From: Planctomycetota bacterium
GTDB lineage: Bacteria; Planctomycetota; UBA8742; UBA2392
DNA length: 64,000 bases
Assembly (NCBI GenBank): GCA_022071975.1
Contig: JAJVIO010000008.1
Span: 141,771-205,770, forward strand
Reading direction: 5' to 3'
The notes under the pieces were generated by a model. It was not told the DNA's origin. It saw nothing but the letters and a program-made list of their open reading frames with translations, and searched no databases. This document shows positions 1 to 7,617 of the stretch, piece by piece. Made by a program: the position numbers and the translations under genes. Within the stretch, counting starts at the first letter, position 1; every line of letters starts with the position of its first letter.

Positions 1-2
1 TG

Positions 3-599
3 GGCGTGGAGACGAACCGCGGCGAGGTGCGCTGCGGCAAGCTGGTGCTGTGCACGGGCGCCTGGACCCGCAAGGTAGCGGCCATGGCGGGCATCGACGT
101 GCCGATCGAGCCGATCCGCCGGCAGATCATCGTGACGGACAAGTTCGACAAGATCGCCGACCCGTTCCCCATGACTGTTGACCTGTCAACAACGCTGTAC
201 TTCCACCGCGAGTCGGGCGGGGTGCTGATCGGCATGAGCGACCACAGCGAATCGGCCGGCTTCAACGACAGTTTCAACGAGGAGTTCGGCGAGCAGATGC
301 TGATGACCGCCATGGAGCGCGCGCCGGTGCTGGAGAACGCCGTGCCCAAGCACAAGTGGGCCGGCCTGTACGAGGTCACGCCCGACCACCACCCGGTGAT
401 CGACAGGCTCGGACACCTCGACGGCGCGTACGTCTGCGCGGGCTTTTCAGGCCACGGGCTGATGCACGCCCCGGCCGCGGGAATAGTGACGGCGGAGCTG
501 ATGCTGGAGGGCAAGGCCAGCAGCGTGGACATCACGGCGCTGGAGCTGGAAAGGTTCAGCGATCCCAGCCGCCTGCACGACGAAGCCAACGTGATATGA
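3..599 (+). CDS. FAD-dependent oxidoreductase (DAO family), C-terminal part
   Basis: The reading frame is open from the window edge, so the gene starts upstream and the N-terminal FAD-binding Rossmann motif is not visible. What remains (about 198 residues) shows the LVLCTGAWT segment that ends the FAD-binding half of sarcosine oxidase/glycine oxidase-like flavoproteins, and the C-terminal GFSGHGLMHAPAAG segment that contacts the flavin. By family it should oxidise an amine or amino acid; the substrate cannot be told. Its stop overlaps the start of the next gene (ATGA), so the three genes at the left edge are probably co-transcribed. It contains one copy of the TTGACNNGTCAA motif. The family call is firm, the substrate unknown. 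Confidence 0.85.
   Translation, partial: GVETNRGEVRCGKLVLCTGAWTRKVAAMAGIDVPIEPIRRQIIVTDKFDKIADPFPMTVDLSTTLYFHRESGGVLIGMSDHSESAGFNDSFNEEFGEQMLMTAMERAPVLENAVPKHKWAGLYEVTPDHHPVIDRLGHLDGAYVCAGFSGHGLMHAPAAGIVTAELMLEGKASSVDITALELERFSDPSRLHDEANVI
178..189. repeat. TTGACNNGTCAA motif copy 1
   Basis: Spacer CT. In the oxidoreductase gene, codons GTT-GAC-CTG-TCA-A. Confidence 0.85.
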
Positions 600-967
600 G
601 CGGGCTGCACGTAACGCTGATCCCCTGTCGTTCCGTGCGCGTCCGCGCAGGCTTGATGACGATATCAGGTGTGTCCAGCCTGATCATGACGGACGGGGCG
701 CTGCCATTCATCGCGCCTCGTGTCGCCGTCTATGTTCGACTGTCCGGCATGCGAGTCAAAGGATTGCTTCGATTCACATTCATCTCACCGAACGGTGTGC
801 AGATCGACGAGCAGTATCAGGAGGTGCCTCCGTTTGACGTCGCCGGTGTAGCTGAGACTTGGTTTGATGCTCGTTGGCTGGAGTTGAAAGTCGCCGGACT
901 GTATAGTCTGAAGCTGGAGTTGGATGGCAAGGTGGTTCAGACTGCGCAAGTGATGGTGACTGAATGA
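596..967 (+). CDS. DUF6941-like small beta-rich protein
   Basis: A 123-residue protein whose ATG overlaps the stop of the oxidoreductase in an ATGA arrangement. The open frame extends further upstream, but that part only shadows the oxidoreductase; homology-like sequence begins at MSGLHVTLIPC. The pattern (an early SGVSS segment, RVAVYVRLSG, an FTFISPNG strand, then a closing LELDGKVVQTAQVMV strand pair) resembles the widespread DUF6941 family of about 120-140 residues, whose function is unknown. There is no signal peptide or membrane segment. It likely acts in the cytoplasm and is translationally coupled to both neighbours. The family assignment is from memory of its pattern and is moderate. 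Confidence 0.65.
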   Translation: MSGLHVTLIPCRSVRVRAGLMTISGVSSLIMTDGALPFIAPRVAVYVRLSGMRVKGLLRFTFISPNGVQIDEQYQEVPPFDVAGVAETWFDARWLELKVAGLYSLKLELDGKVVQTAQVMVTE

Positions 968-1125
968 AACGCCCCGAAGGACCAGGTTGGCGCAAGAAGT
1001 GGGCTTACCACATCGTGCGCGACGAGAAGGGGCGGGCTGTCACCAAGCGCGTAGTTTCCTGGGAGCGCAGGCCGGAGTGGATCGCCGAAGACGAGGCGAA
1101 AACGAAGCGCCGAAGGGCATCCTGA
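964..1125 (+). CDS. Small basic protein of 53 residues
   Basis: The ATG overlaps the preceding stop in an ATGA arrangement, and the frame runs 53 codons to a TGA at 1123-1125. The product starts MKRPEGPGWRKKWAYHIV and is very basic, with an Arg/Lys-rich end. The coupling to the upstream gene, the codon usage matching its neighbours and a good terminator about 27 bases after the stop support a real gene. No family is recognised. The basic charge could suit nucleic-acid or ribosome binding, but that is only a guess. Confidence 0.55.
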   Translation: MKRPEGPGWRKKWAYHIVRDEKGRAVTKRVVSWERRPEWIAEDEAKTKRRRAS

Positions 1126-1151
1126 GCGCACAACCAGCACTAACCAATCAT

Positions 1152-1176
1152 CCCCGCCCTTGAGGCGGGGTTTCTT
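1152..1176 (+). terminator. Rho-independent terminator
   Basis: A perfect 7-bp stem CCCCGCC / GGCGGGG with loop CTTGA is followed directly by TTTCTT. It closes the three-gene unit that ends at 1125. Confidence 0.85.
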
Positions 1177-1191
1177 GTGGGCTTCTACCCT

Positions 1192-1554
1192 ATGGACAAG
1201 CTCTACACGCCGTTGCTGCTGATCGGCAGCAACCTGTTCATGACCTATGCCTGGTACGGGCACCTCAAGGACCAGAAGACCTCCATGCTCTGGCTGGCCA
1301 TCCTGATCAGCTGGGGCGTGGCTTTCTTCGAGTACTGCCTGCAGGTGCCGGCCAACCGCATCGGCATGAAGGTCGGTTACAGCCTCGGCCAGCTCAAGGT
1401 GATGCAGGAGGTGATCACCATGGCCGTGTTCGCCGCCTTCGCCATTCTTTATATGAAGGTGCCCCTGAAGCTGGATTACCTGTGGGCCGGCCTGTGCCTG
1501 GTGGCCGCGGCGTTCTTCATGTTCCGGGGTGGGATAAACCCGGTAAATTCGTGA
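1192..1554 (+). CDS. DUF486 (DMT-like) small membrane protein
   Basis: A 120-residue protein with four hydrophobic helices: LLLIGSNLFMTYAW, WLAILISWGVAFFEY, the VITMAVFAAFAILYM region and a final YLWAGLCLVAAAFFMF. The motif FEYCLQVPANRIG is the hallmark of the DUF486 family, small four-helix inner-membrane proteins related to EmrE-type transporters. The function is not established. The ATG at 1192 was chosen because an in-frame GTG at 1177 directly abuts the T-tract of the upstream terminator. No strong ribosome-binding site precedes either start, so the exact start is open. Confidence 0.85.
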   Translation: MDKLYTPLLLIGSNLFMTYAWYGHLKDQKTSMLWLAILISWGVAFFEYCLQVPANRIGMKVGYSLGQLKVMQEVITMAVFAAFAILYMKVPLKLDYLWAGLCLVAAAFFMFRGGINPVNS

Positions 1555-1597
1555 AAGCAGCGCGCGCGAAGCCATAATAACCGGGCGTCGCTCACAA

Positions 1598-1612
1598 CCT
1601 CCTTTCTGGAGG
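1598..1612 (+). promoter_or_regulatory. Ribosome-binding site inside a small hairpin
   Basis: CCTCC (1598-1602) and GGAGG (1608-1612) are perfect complements separated by TTTCT. GGAGG is the ribosome-binding site, 5 bases before the ATG at 1618, so the folded form would hide it. The arrangement is seen directly; regulation is inferred. Confidence 0.45.
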
Positions 1613-1617
1613 CACAC

Positions 1618-2577
1618 ATGAAAGCCGCATACGCCGCGCTGGCGCTGCTGGTGCTGTTCCTTGCCGGATGTGATACCGAGAAGCCCGAGAACGGGCCGGC
1701 CTCAGAGGGCGGGCACGCGATCTCCAGCGTCGCGTTCGACGACCTGGAAGACTCCGCCCGCAACCGCGACGTGCCCACCACAGTCTATTACCCCAGCGAC
1801 GAGCCCGGGCCCTTTCCGGTGGTGGTGCTGTCCCATGGCCTGGGCGGCGACCGCTCGCACTACACGTACCTTGATAAGCACCTGGCCCGCCACGGCTACG
1901 TGGTGATCGTGCCCGAGCACGTGGGCAGCAGCTCGCGTCTCGACGCATTCGAGCTGGCAGCAGCCCTGTACAGCGAGGCCGAAGCCCGCGACCGCGCGGC
2001 CGACGTCAGCTTTGTGCTGGACATGGCCGAAAGCTGGAACCTGAGCCACCCCGAGCTGACGGGTCGCTTTGACATGACCCGCGTCGGTGTCACCGGCCAC
2101 AGCTACGGCGGCGCGACCGCCCACTTCATGGGCGGCGCCGAGGTTGACATGGACGACCACCATGAGGACCTGTCCGACCCGCGCGTGAAGGCCGTGGTGC
2201 CTATGGCGGCCGGCGACATCGGGCTGGCAAGCCCGTGGTTCGACGACACCAGCTTTGACCTCTATGACACGCCCTGCCTGCAGATCACAGGCACGGAGGA
2301 CGGCTGGCTGGAAAAGAAGGCCAGCTACGACGACATGCCCGACGGCGACAAGTACTTCGTGGCGTTGCGCAACGTGGAGCACCTCGACTTCACCAACGCC
2401 GACAACGACTTGAGCCGCAAGGCCCGAGCCAACCTGCTGATCTGCGCGCTGGCCACCGTGTTCTTCGACAAATACCTGAAGGGCGACGAACACGCCGCCG
2501 ACAAGTACCTGAACGAGGAGTACATGGACAAGCAGTGCGACTGGCAGGTGCCGGACGTGATCTGGTACGAAAAGTAA
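1618..2577 (+). CDS. Lipoprotein alpha/beta hydrolase (PAF-acetylhydrolase/chlorophyllase-like)
   Basis: 319 residues beginning with a lipoprotein signal peptide (MKAAYAALALLVLFLAGC; lipobox LAGC), so the mature enzyme is lipid-anchored on the outside of the inner membrane or in the outer membrane. The fold is alpha/beta hydrolase: an early PFPVVVLSHGLGGDRSHY oxyanion-region segment, the nucleophile elbow GHSYGGAT, an Asp in TGTEDGW and a late His (VEHLDF). The layout matches platelet-activating-factor acetylhydrolase-like and dienelactone hydrolase-like esterases. Strong GGAGG ribosome-binding site. It stands alone and is convergent with the next gene. The substrate is unknown, probably an ester. 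Confidence 0.85.
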   Translation: MKAAYAALALLVLFLAGCDTEKPENGPASEGGHAISSVAFDDLEDSARNRDVPTTVYYPSDEPGPFPVVVLSHGLGGDRSHYTYLDKHLARHGYVVIVPEHVGSSSRLDAFELAAALYSEAEARDRAADVSFVLDMAESWNLSHPELTGRFDMTRVGVTGHSYGGATAHFMGGAEVDMDDHHEDLSDPRVKAVVPMAAGDIGLASPWFDDTSFDLYDTPCLQITGTEDGWLEKKASYDDMPDGDKYFVALRNVEHLDFTNADNDLSRKARANLLICALATVFFDKYLKGDEHAADKYLNEEYMDKQCDWQVPDVIWYEK

Positions 2578-2592
2578 CGAGGGAATCGGGTG

Positions 2593-2614
2593 GGGACACG
2601 CGGCTGCGTGTCCC
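2593..2614. repeat. Palindromic repeat, GGGACACGC type
   Basis: Arms GGGACACGC and GCGTGTCCC enclose GGCT. It fills the gap between two convergent genes and could end transcription from both sides. Two related copies lie at 62813-62876. Confidence 0.8.
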
Positions 2615-3798
2615 TACTTGAGCAGGCCGTACTTCTTGCCCAGCTTCTCGAAGGCTTCGATCACGCGGGCGATGTCGCTTTCCGTGTGGATCGCCATGAA
2701 GCTGGCGCGCACGCCGCTCTGGCCCTGCGGCACGCCCGGGGTGATCACCGGATTTGTGTACACGCCCAGTTCAAGCAGGTCTTTCCAGAACTGGAAAGCC
2801 TCGATGTCTTCCCCCACCTTCACGTACACGATGGGCGTCGGCTCGTCGTCAACCGGGTAGCCGATGCGCCGGAACTCGCCGCGCACCTGGCTGATCACCT
2901 TGCGCAGGTTGTTCAGGTGCTCCGGTTCGCTGCGGATCAGGTCCAGTGCGGTGCTGACGGCCGCCACGCTGCCGGGCGTCATGCTGGCCGCGAAAATCAG
3001 TTGGCGGGCGTGGTGCTTGACGTAGCTGATCACGCGCTCTTCGCCTGCGATGAATCCGCCGAGGCCGGCGAACGACTTGCTGAAGGTGCCCATCACCACG
3101 TCGACTTCCTTGTCGAGACCGTAGTGCTCCGCGGTGCCGCGACCGGTGGGCCCGACCACGCCAACGCCGTGCGCGTCGTCGATGAAGATGCGCAGGCCGT
3201 ACTTCTTCTTGAGTTCGACGAACTCGGGCAGGCGGCAGATGGTACCCTTCATGCTGAAGACGCCGTCGGTGACCAGCAGCTTGCCGGCTTCGGGCGGCGA
3301 ATTCTCCAGCACGCGTGCCAGGTCTTCGACGTCGTCGTGCTTGTACTTCTTGGTCTCCGCGAAGGTGAGCTGCGTGGCATCCATGATGCAGCTGTGGTTC
3401 TCACGGTCGCTGTAGATGATGTCGCGGCGCCCGGCCAGCACGCTGATGGCGCCCATGTTGGTGGTGTAGCCCGTGGTGAAGCACAGGGCCTTGGGCTTGT
3501 CCATGAAATCCGCGAGCTTCTCTTCCAGCTCGACGTGGATCACATAGGTACCATTGGCGTAGCGGCTGCCGCTGCAGGAGGTGCCGTACTCTTTGGTGGC
3601 CTTTACGGCCGCTTCCACCACCTTGGGGTGGCGTGTCAGGCCCAGGTAGTTGTTGGACCCGGCCATCACGACTTCACGCCCGTCGATCACGACGCGGGAG
3701 CCGTGGTTACCCTCAATCGTCTTGAAGAAGGGGTAAAGCCCCGCCGCCTGAACTTCAAGGTCGCGCGTGAATTCGAAGCACTTGGCGAAGACGTCCAC
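2614..3798 (-). CDS. Alpha-oxoamine synthase, serine palmitoyltransferase-like
   Basis: A 394-residue class II PLP enzyme of the KBL/AONS/SPT group, which joins an amino acid to an acyl-CoA with loss of CO2 or CoA. PLP-site motifs: FIDDAHGVGVVG (Asp and His) and GTFSKSFAGLGGFIAG with the Schiff-base lysine. The stretches SNNYLGLT, YGTSCSGSRYANGT, HVELEEKLADF, IFAASMTPGSVAAV and the late VNPVxxP-like region follow bacterial serine palmitoyltransferase (as in Sphingobacterium) more closely than glycine C-acetyltransferase or BioF, which favour GKA at the lysine. If SPT, it would make 3-ketosphinganine, the first step of sphingolipid synthesis. The start is GTG, with GGAAG 7 bases upstream. No other sphingolipid gene is nearby; KBL or another acyl-CoA use remains possible. 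Confidence 0.8.
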   Translation of the reverse strand: MDVFAKCFEFTRDLEVQAAGLYPFFKTIEGNHGSRVVIDGREVVMAGSNNYLGLTRHPKVVEAAVKATKEYGTSCSGSRYANGTYVIHVELEEKLADFMDKPKALCFTTGYTTNMGAISVLAGRRDIIYSDRENHSCIMDATQLTFAETKKYKHDDVEDLARVLENSPPEAGKLLVTDGVFSMKGTICRLPEFVELKKKYGLRIFIDDAHGVGVVGPTGRGTAEHYGLDKEVDVVMGTFSKSFAGLGGFIAGEERVISYVKHHARQLIFAASMTPGSVAAVSTALDLIRSEPEHLNNLRKVISQVRGEFRRIGYPVDDEPTPIVYVKVGEDIEAFQFWKDLLELGVYTNPVITPGVPQGQSGVRASFMAIHTESDIARVIEAFEKLGKKYGLLK

Positions 3799-3907
3799 TG
3801 AGTTCTTCCGACCTGTCCGGTGTTAAATGCCCAAAAAACACGGCTACCATGCCCGCGGAGGGCCGGAACAGACTAGTCCGTGCCCGTCATTAGTCAAGTT
3901 GACCGGT

Positions 3908-5071
3908 CTAGCCCCTGGCGGCCGCGACAACTTTCTTTGCGGCGTCCGTCAGGTCCGTGGCCGACTGAATCTTGAGCCCGCTGGCGTCCAGCATCTTGCG
4001 GCCCTTCTCCACGTTGGTGCCCTCGAGGCGTACCACCACGGGTAGTTTCAAGCCGACTTCCTTGGCCGCCGCGATCACGCCCTCGGCGATCACGTCGCAC
4101 TTCATGATGCCGCCGAAAATGTTTACCAGTACCGCCTTCACGTTCTTGTCGCTGAGGATCAGCTTGAAGGCCGCGGTCACGCGCTCGGTGCTGGCGCCGC
4201 CGCCCACGTCCAGGAAGTTGGCGGGCTCGCCCCCGTGCAGCTTGATGATGTCCATGGTGGACATCGCGAGGCCCGCTCCGTTCACCATGCAGCCGATGTT
4301 GCCCTCGAGCTTGATGTAGCTCAGGTCGTACTTCTTGGCCTCGGTTTCTTCAGCTACTTCCTCTGTGATGTCACGGTAGCTCTCGATGGCCTGGTGGCGG
4401 TAAAGCGCGTTGTCGTCGAAGGTCATCTTGGCGTCCAGCGCGAGCACCTGGCCGTCCTTGGTGGTGACCAGCGGGTTGATCTCGACCAGCGTGGCGTCTT
4501 CCTCCACGAAGCACTTCGCGACGCCGAGGATCAGCGAGGCGGCCTTGTTCACCAGCTCCTGCGGGATGCCGATCGCCAGCGCGAGGCGCCGCGCCTGGAA
4601 GCCGTGCATGCCCTCGGCCGGGTCGAAGAACTCTTTCTTGATCTTGCCCGGGGTCTTGGCGGCGACTTCTTCGATGTCCATGCCGCCTTCGTAGCTGCCC
4701 ATTACGCAGACAGTGGCAGTTTCGCGGTCAAGGACCGCGGCCAGGTAGTACTCGTGATCGATCAGGCAGCCGGCTTCCACCAGCAGCTGGTTGACTTTTT
4801 TCCCTTCGGGGCCGGTCTGGTGCGTCACGAGCTGCATGCCGAGGATCTTTTCGGCATGGCTGCGGACCTCTTCAATGCTCTTGGCCAGCTTGACGCCGCC
4901 GCCCTTACCGCGGCCGCCGGCATGAATCTGCGCCTTGACCACCCACACGCTGCCGCCGATGTCGCGCGCGACGTTGACCGCTTCTTCCACACTGTAGGCA
5001 ACGCGGCCCTTCAACAGCGGCGTGTTGTAGCGGCGAAGCACTTCCTTGGCCTGGTATTCGTGAATCTTCAT
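3908..5071 (-). CDS. sucC: Succinyl-CoA ligase (ADP-forming) beta subunit
   Basis: 387 residues, the usual SucC length. It starts [15 protein letters not shown] (ATP-grasp domain), has the ATP-binding [19 protein letters not shown] segment, the metal-binding VEINPLV, and the C-terminal [15 protein letters not shown] and [10 protein letters not shown] segments that form the interface with the alpha subunit. Role: TCA-cycle step linking succinyl-CoA and succinate with ATP formation. The ATG at 5071 is preferred over an extension to 5134 because GGGGAG lies just upstream and homology begins at MKIHEYQ. The alpha subunit sucD, usually adjacent, is not next to it: the downstream neighbour is the SPT-like gene. 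Confidence 0.97.
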   Translation of the reverse strand: MKIHEYQAKEVLRRYNTPLLKGRVAYSVEEAVNVARDIGGSVWVVKAQIHAGGRGKGGGVKLAKSIEEVRSHAEKILGMQLVTHQTGPEGKKVNQLLVEAGCLIDHEYYLAAVLDRETATVCVMGSYEGGMDIEEVAAKTPGKIKKEFFDPAEGMHGFQARRLALAIGIPQELVNKAASLILGVAKCFVEEDATLVEINPLVTTKDGQVLALDAKMTFDDNALYRHQAIESYRDITEEVAEETEAKKYDLSYIKLEGNIGCMVNGAGLAMSTMDIIKLHGGEPANFLDVGGGASTERVTAAFKLILSDKNVKAVLVNIFGGIMKCDVIAEGVIAAAKEVGLKLPVVVRLEGTNVEKGRKMLDASGLKIQSATDLTDAAKKVVAAARG

Positions 5072-5148
5072 CTTATGCGTCTCCCCGAATGCGGCGGCAT
5101 TGTGCGGATGGGTCACCCGGGGCGCAAGGCGCAAACAGAACTGCTTTT

Positions 5149-5670
5149 TCAGCGGCCCTTGCTGTGCTTCTTCACCGCGCCCTTCAACTCGTGGGCTTTC
5201 TTTTGCAGGCGCACGGCCACGCTTTCCGGCACGAATCGCGAGATGTCGCCGTCCAGCGCCGCTGCCTCCCGGATCAGGCGTGAGGATATGAAGCTCTCTT
5301 CAAGGCTGGCGCACACGAACACCGTTTCGACCTCAGGCGCAAAGGTGCGGTTGGCGTAGGCCATCTGCACTTCGTTTTCGTAGTCGCTGAAGGTGCGCAG
5401 GCCGCGCAGGATGACCTTGCCGCCCAGGCTGCGCACGTAATCAACCACCATGCCGGTGAAGCTTTCGACTTTCACGTTCGGCAGGTCCGCTGTGGTTTCG
5501 CGCAGCATCTCCAGGCGTTCGTCCAGGCTGAACAGCGGCTCTTTGGCTATGTTGACGGCGCAGGCCACCACCAGCTGCTCGAACAGCTGGCTGCCGCGCA
5601 GGATCACGTCCAGGTGCCCGTTGCTGACCGGGTCAAAGGTGCCGGGGTAGACGGCAAGGCGATGCGGCAT
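5149..5670 (-). CDS. coaD: Phosphopantetheine adenylyltransferase
   Basis: 173 residues, slightly longer than the usual 160. It contains the nucleotidyltransferase motif [15 protein letters not shown], the central [18 protein letters not shown], and the C-terminal [15 protein letters not shown] segment with the ISSR motif. It transfers AMP from ATP to 4'-phosphopantetheine, the penultimate step of CoA synthesis in the cytoplasm. It lies upstream of sucC in the same direction with a 77-base gap, so the two may share a transcript; both products concern CoA. Confidence 0.97.
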   Translation of the reverse strand: MPHRLAVYPGTFDPVSNGHLDVILRGSQLFEQLVVACAVNIAKEPLFSLDERLEMLRETTADLPNVKVESFTGMVVDYVRSLGGKVILRGLRTFSDYENEVQMAYANRTFAPEVETVFVCASLEESFISSRLIREAAALDGDISRFVPESVAVRLQKKAHELKGAVKKHSKGR

Positions 5671-5800
5671 GGTTGCCCCCGTGGGTTCGGGGCTTCAAGT
5701 TAGCAATCCGGCCGGGCGGGAACAGACCCGCACGGTGTGGCGTTTGACGCATGACCAAATCTAAGCTGGGAACGGGCGGACCGGGCATACGGGAGATGGC

Positions 5801-6274
5801 ATGGGATCACTGTTCGAACTGAGCACAAGAACGCTCGAAGGGGAACCGGCGGACCTCGCCCAGTATCGGGGCAAAGTCTGCCTGGTGGTGAACGTCGCCA
5901 GTGCCTGAGGGCTTACGCCCCACTACTCCGGTCTGGAGTCGCTTCACCGTGAGCTTGCGCCGCGCGGGTTCAGCGTGCTGGGGTTTCCCTGCAACCAGTT
6001 CGGCGCGCAGGAGCCGGGCACGCCGGCCGAAATCCGAGAATTCTGCACCAGCAGGTTTGGTGTGACCTTCCCGCTGTTCGAGAAGCTGGACGTCAAAGGA
6101 AAGAACCAGCACGCCGTCTACCAGTTCCTCACGGCCGAGCACGATGTGCCGGACTGGAACTTCACCAAGTACCTGGTGGGCAAGGACGGGCAGGTGATCA
6201 AGCGCTACCCGCCGCCCACCAAGCCCGACGATTTGCAACTGCGCGGCGATATTGAAGAAGCTCTCAAGGCCTGA
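5801..6274 (+). CDS. Glutathione peroxidase with UGA-encoded selenocysteine
   Basis: A 157-residue thiol-peroxidase read from ATG 5801 (GGGAG upstream) through an in-frame TGA at 5906-5908 (residue 36) to 6274. The TGA falls exactly at the catalytic Cys/Sec of the family: LVVNVASA-U-GLTPHYSG matches the canonical NVAS-x-C/U-G-x-T signature. Downstream are GFPCNQFGAQEP (Gln70) and DWNFTKYLV (Trp119, Asn120), completing the U-Q-W-N catalytic tetrad. The frame is family-like on both sides of the TGA and a SECIS-like hairpin follows it. It should reduce peroxides or lipid hydroperoxides using thiols. Length indicates a monomeric GPx4/bacterial type. If UGA were read as stop, only 35 residues would be made. 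The 3' end overlaps the convergent glycosylase gene by 11 bases. Sequencing error (TGC or TGT to TGA) is the alternative. Confidence 0.85.
5906..5939 (+). promoter_or_regulatory. UGA codon plus candidate bacterial SECIS hairpin
   Basis: After the UGA (5906-5908) come a small GGGC-TTAC-GCCC hairpin (5909-5920) and a perfect 5-bp stem ACTCC/GGAGT (5925-5929 with 5935-5939) closing the loop GGTCT. The apical GGUCU matches the loop recognised by SelB in the E. coli fdhF SECIS, and the loop lies about 22 bases after the UGA, within the range known for bacterial SECIS elements. Confidence 0.75.
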
Positions 6275-6875
6275 GCCGCGAGCGCATGCTGACCCACTCG
6301 CTGTCCGCGTCTGCAAAGCGCAGGCGCGCGCGCACGTCCTTCGGCCTGGCGTAGTCGATGCCCACGCGCGGGCCCGCCAGCAGGCACCTGGCCGGCTCAC
6401 CTTCCAGCAGCTCAAGCCCGCCCGGCGCGAACAGCGGGTGGCCGGACCATTCTGTTGACAGGTCAAGGGCTTGCCCCAGCTTGCCCGGGCCCGTCAGCAG
6501 CACCGGCCCGGACTTGCCGCCGCGCCGCGCGCGCACCAGCGATTCACCCTCCACCGGCTCCGCGCTGCGGATCAGCACGGCCGTGCCCTCGCCGCGCCCG
6601 GTCACGACGTTCAGCATGTTGTGCAGGCCGTAGCACAGGTAGACGTAGCTGTGGCCGCCGTCGCCCCACATCGGCTCGTTGCGGGGTGTGCGGCCCATGC
6701 TGGTGTGGGCGGCGCTGTCGCCCGGGCCGCGGTAGGCCTCGACCTCGGTGATGCGCAGCACCACCGGCCCGCGCCGGATGTAACGGCCGACAAGGTCGCG
6801 CGCGACCTCGACCACATCGCGAAAGTACCAGTCCTGGGGCAGCAGCCCCGCGGCGAGCTTCATCGTGCCGGTCAC
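6264..6875 (-). CDS. DNA-3-methyladenine glycosylase (AAG/MPG family)
   Basis: 203 residues, typical for the bacterial MPG family. Motifs: ITEVEAYRGPGDSAAH (catalytic Glu), RNEPMWGDGGHSYVYLCYG and a central TGPGKLGQAL. It removes 3-methyladenine and related alkylated or deaminated bases from DNA to start base-excision repair. It begins with GTG overlapping the stop of the O-methyltransferase gene (GTGA); an in-frame ATG four codons later is the alternative start. Contains one TTGACNNGTCAA copy (LDLST codons). Confidence 0.95.
   Translation of the reverse strand: MTGTMKLAAGLLPQDWYFRDVVEVARDLVGRYIRRGPVVLRITEVEAYRGPGDSAAHTSMGRTPRNEPMWGDGGHSYVYLCYGLHNMLNVVTGRGEGTAVLIRSAEPVEGESLVRARRGGKSGPVLLTGPGKLGQALDLSTEWSGHPLFAPGGLELLEGEPARCLLAGPRVGIDYARPKDVRARLRFADADSEWVSMRSRLRP
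6455..6466. repeat. TTGACNNGTCAA motif copy 2
   Basis: Spacer AG. In the methyladenine glycosylase gene, codons CTT-GAC-CTG-TCA-A on the minus strand. Confidence 0.85.
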
Positions 6876-7525
6876 GCTTCCTTCACCCCCACCCAGCAGC
6901 CGTCGCCGATGCCGACCATTACCGCGTGCACGTTCTTCCGCGCCGCCATGTAGTCGTTGAAGCGCCGCACGGCCGCCACGCCGGATTCGCTGGGGACTTC
7001 GTCAAACAGCTGCCCGAAGGCAAATGCGTTGTCGGCCATCACCAGGCCCCCCACCGGCAGGATGCGCAGACACTCGTCCAGATAGCGCGGGTAGTTCTCT
7101 TTGTCCGCATCGAGGAAGCAGGCGTCGGCGCTGCCGGTCTTGATGGTTTTCAGCAGGTCGGTGCCCGCGCCGCGCAGCACCTTGACCTTGTCGGCCACGT
7201 CGGATTTCGCGATCCACTGTTCGGCGAAGTCGGCGTGTTTCGGGTTCAGCTCGATGGTCCGAACCAGGCCCCCCGGCGGCAGCGCACGCGCCATGCAGAT
7301 CGCGCTGTAGCCGGCCAGGGTGCCGACCTCAATTACTTGCTTCGCCCGGTGCAGCTTCAGCACCACCTGCATCAGGCTGGCCTGCGCCGGCGAGATCCAG
7401 ATCTTGGGGATGCCCTCGGCTTCCGCCGCGTGCTTCAGTTCAGTCAGAAACGGGTCGTCTCCGCGGGTATGCTCCGAGATGTAGCGGTAGTGGCGGCGTG
7501 TGATGATTGCATCATCGTCGGACAT
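6872..7525 (-). CDS. Class I SAM-dependent O-methyltransferase (COMT-like family 3)
   Basis: 217 residues of the caffeoyl-CoA/catechol O-methyltransferase family. It shows the SAM-binding motif VIEVGTLAGYSAICMA, IELNPKHADFAEQW, the metal-binding Asp in ACFLDADKENYPRYLDE, and the VMADNAFAFGQLFDE segment. The acceptor substrate cannot be told from sequence. AAGGAAA precedes the ATG. It is transcribed divergently from the 7618 gene and is translationally coupled to the glycosylase; the pairing with a DNA-repair gene has no obvious biochemical logic. Confidence 0.92.
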   Translation of the reverse strand: MSDDDAIITRRHYRYISEHTRGDDPFLTELKHAAEAEGIPKIWISPAQASLMQVVLKLHRAKQVIEVGTLAGYSAICMARALPPGGLVRTIELNPKHADFAEQWIAKSDVADKVKVLRGAGTDLLKTIKTGSADACFLDADKENYPRYLDECLRILPVGGLVMADNAFAFGQLFDEVPSESGVAAVRRFNDYMAARKNVHAVMVGIGDGCWVGVKEA

Positions 7526-7617
7526 GGGGTTTCCTTGGTCGGTTCTTACGTCAGGATTTGTGCATGACTATACCTGTTCGGCGCGTTTTGAGTGCGACCA
7601 GTTTAAGGAGTGCGACC

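Noticed and set aside
2590..3801. 403-codon plus-strand frame opposite the SPT-like gene
   Set aside because: Antisense shadow; the minus-strand product has complete PLP-enzyme motifs.
5744..5765. TTGACG upstream of the glutathione peroxidase as a promoter
   Set aside because: No acceptable -10 box at 16-18 bases spacing.
5975..6274. Glutathione peroxidase starting at an internal ATG (99 codons)
   Set aside because: It would lack the catalytic residue and the first strands of the fold; homology continues upstream in frame through the UGA.
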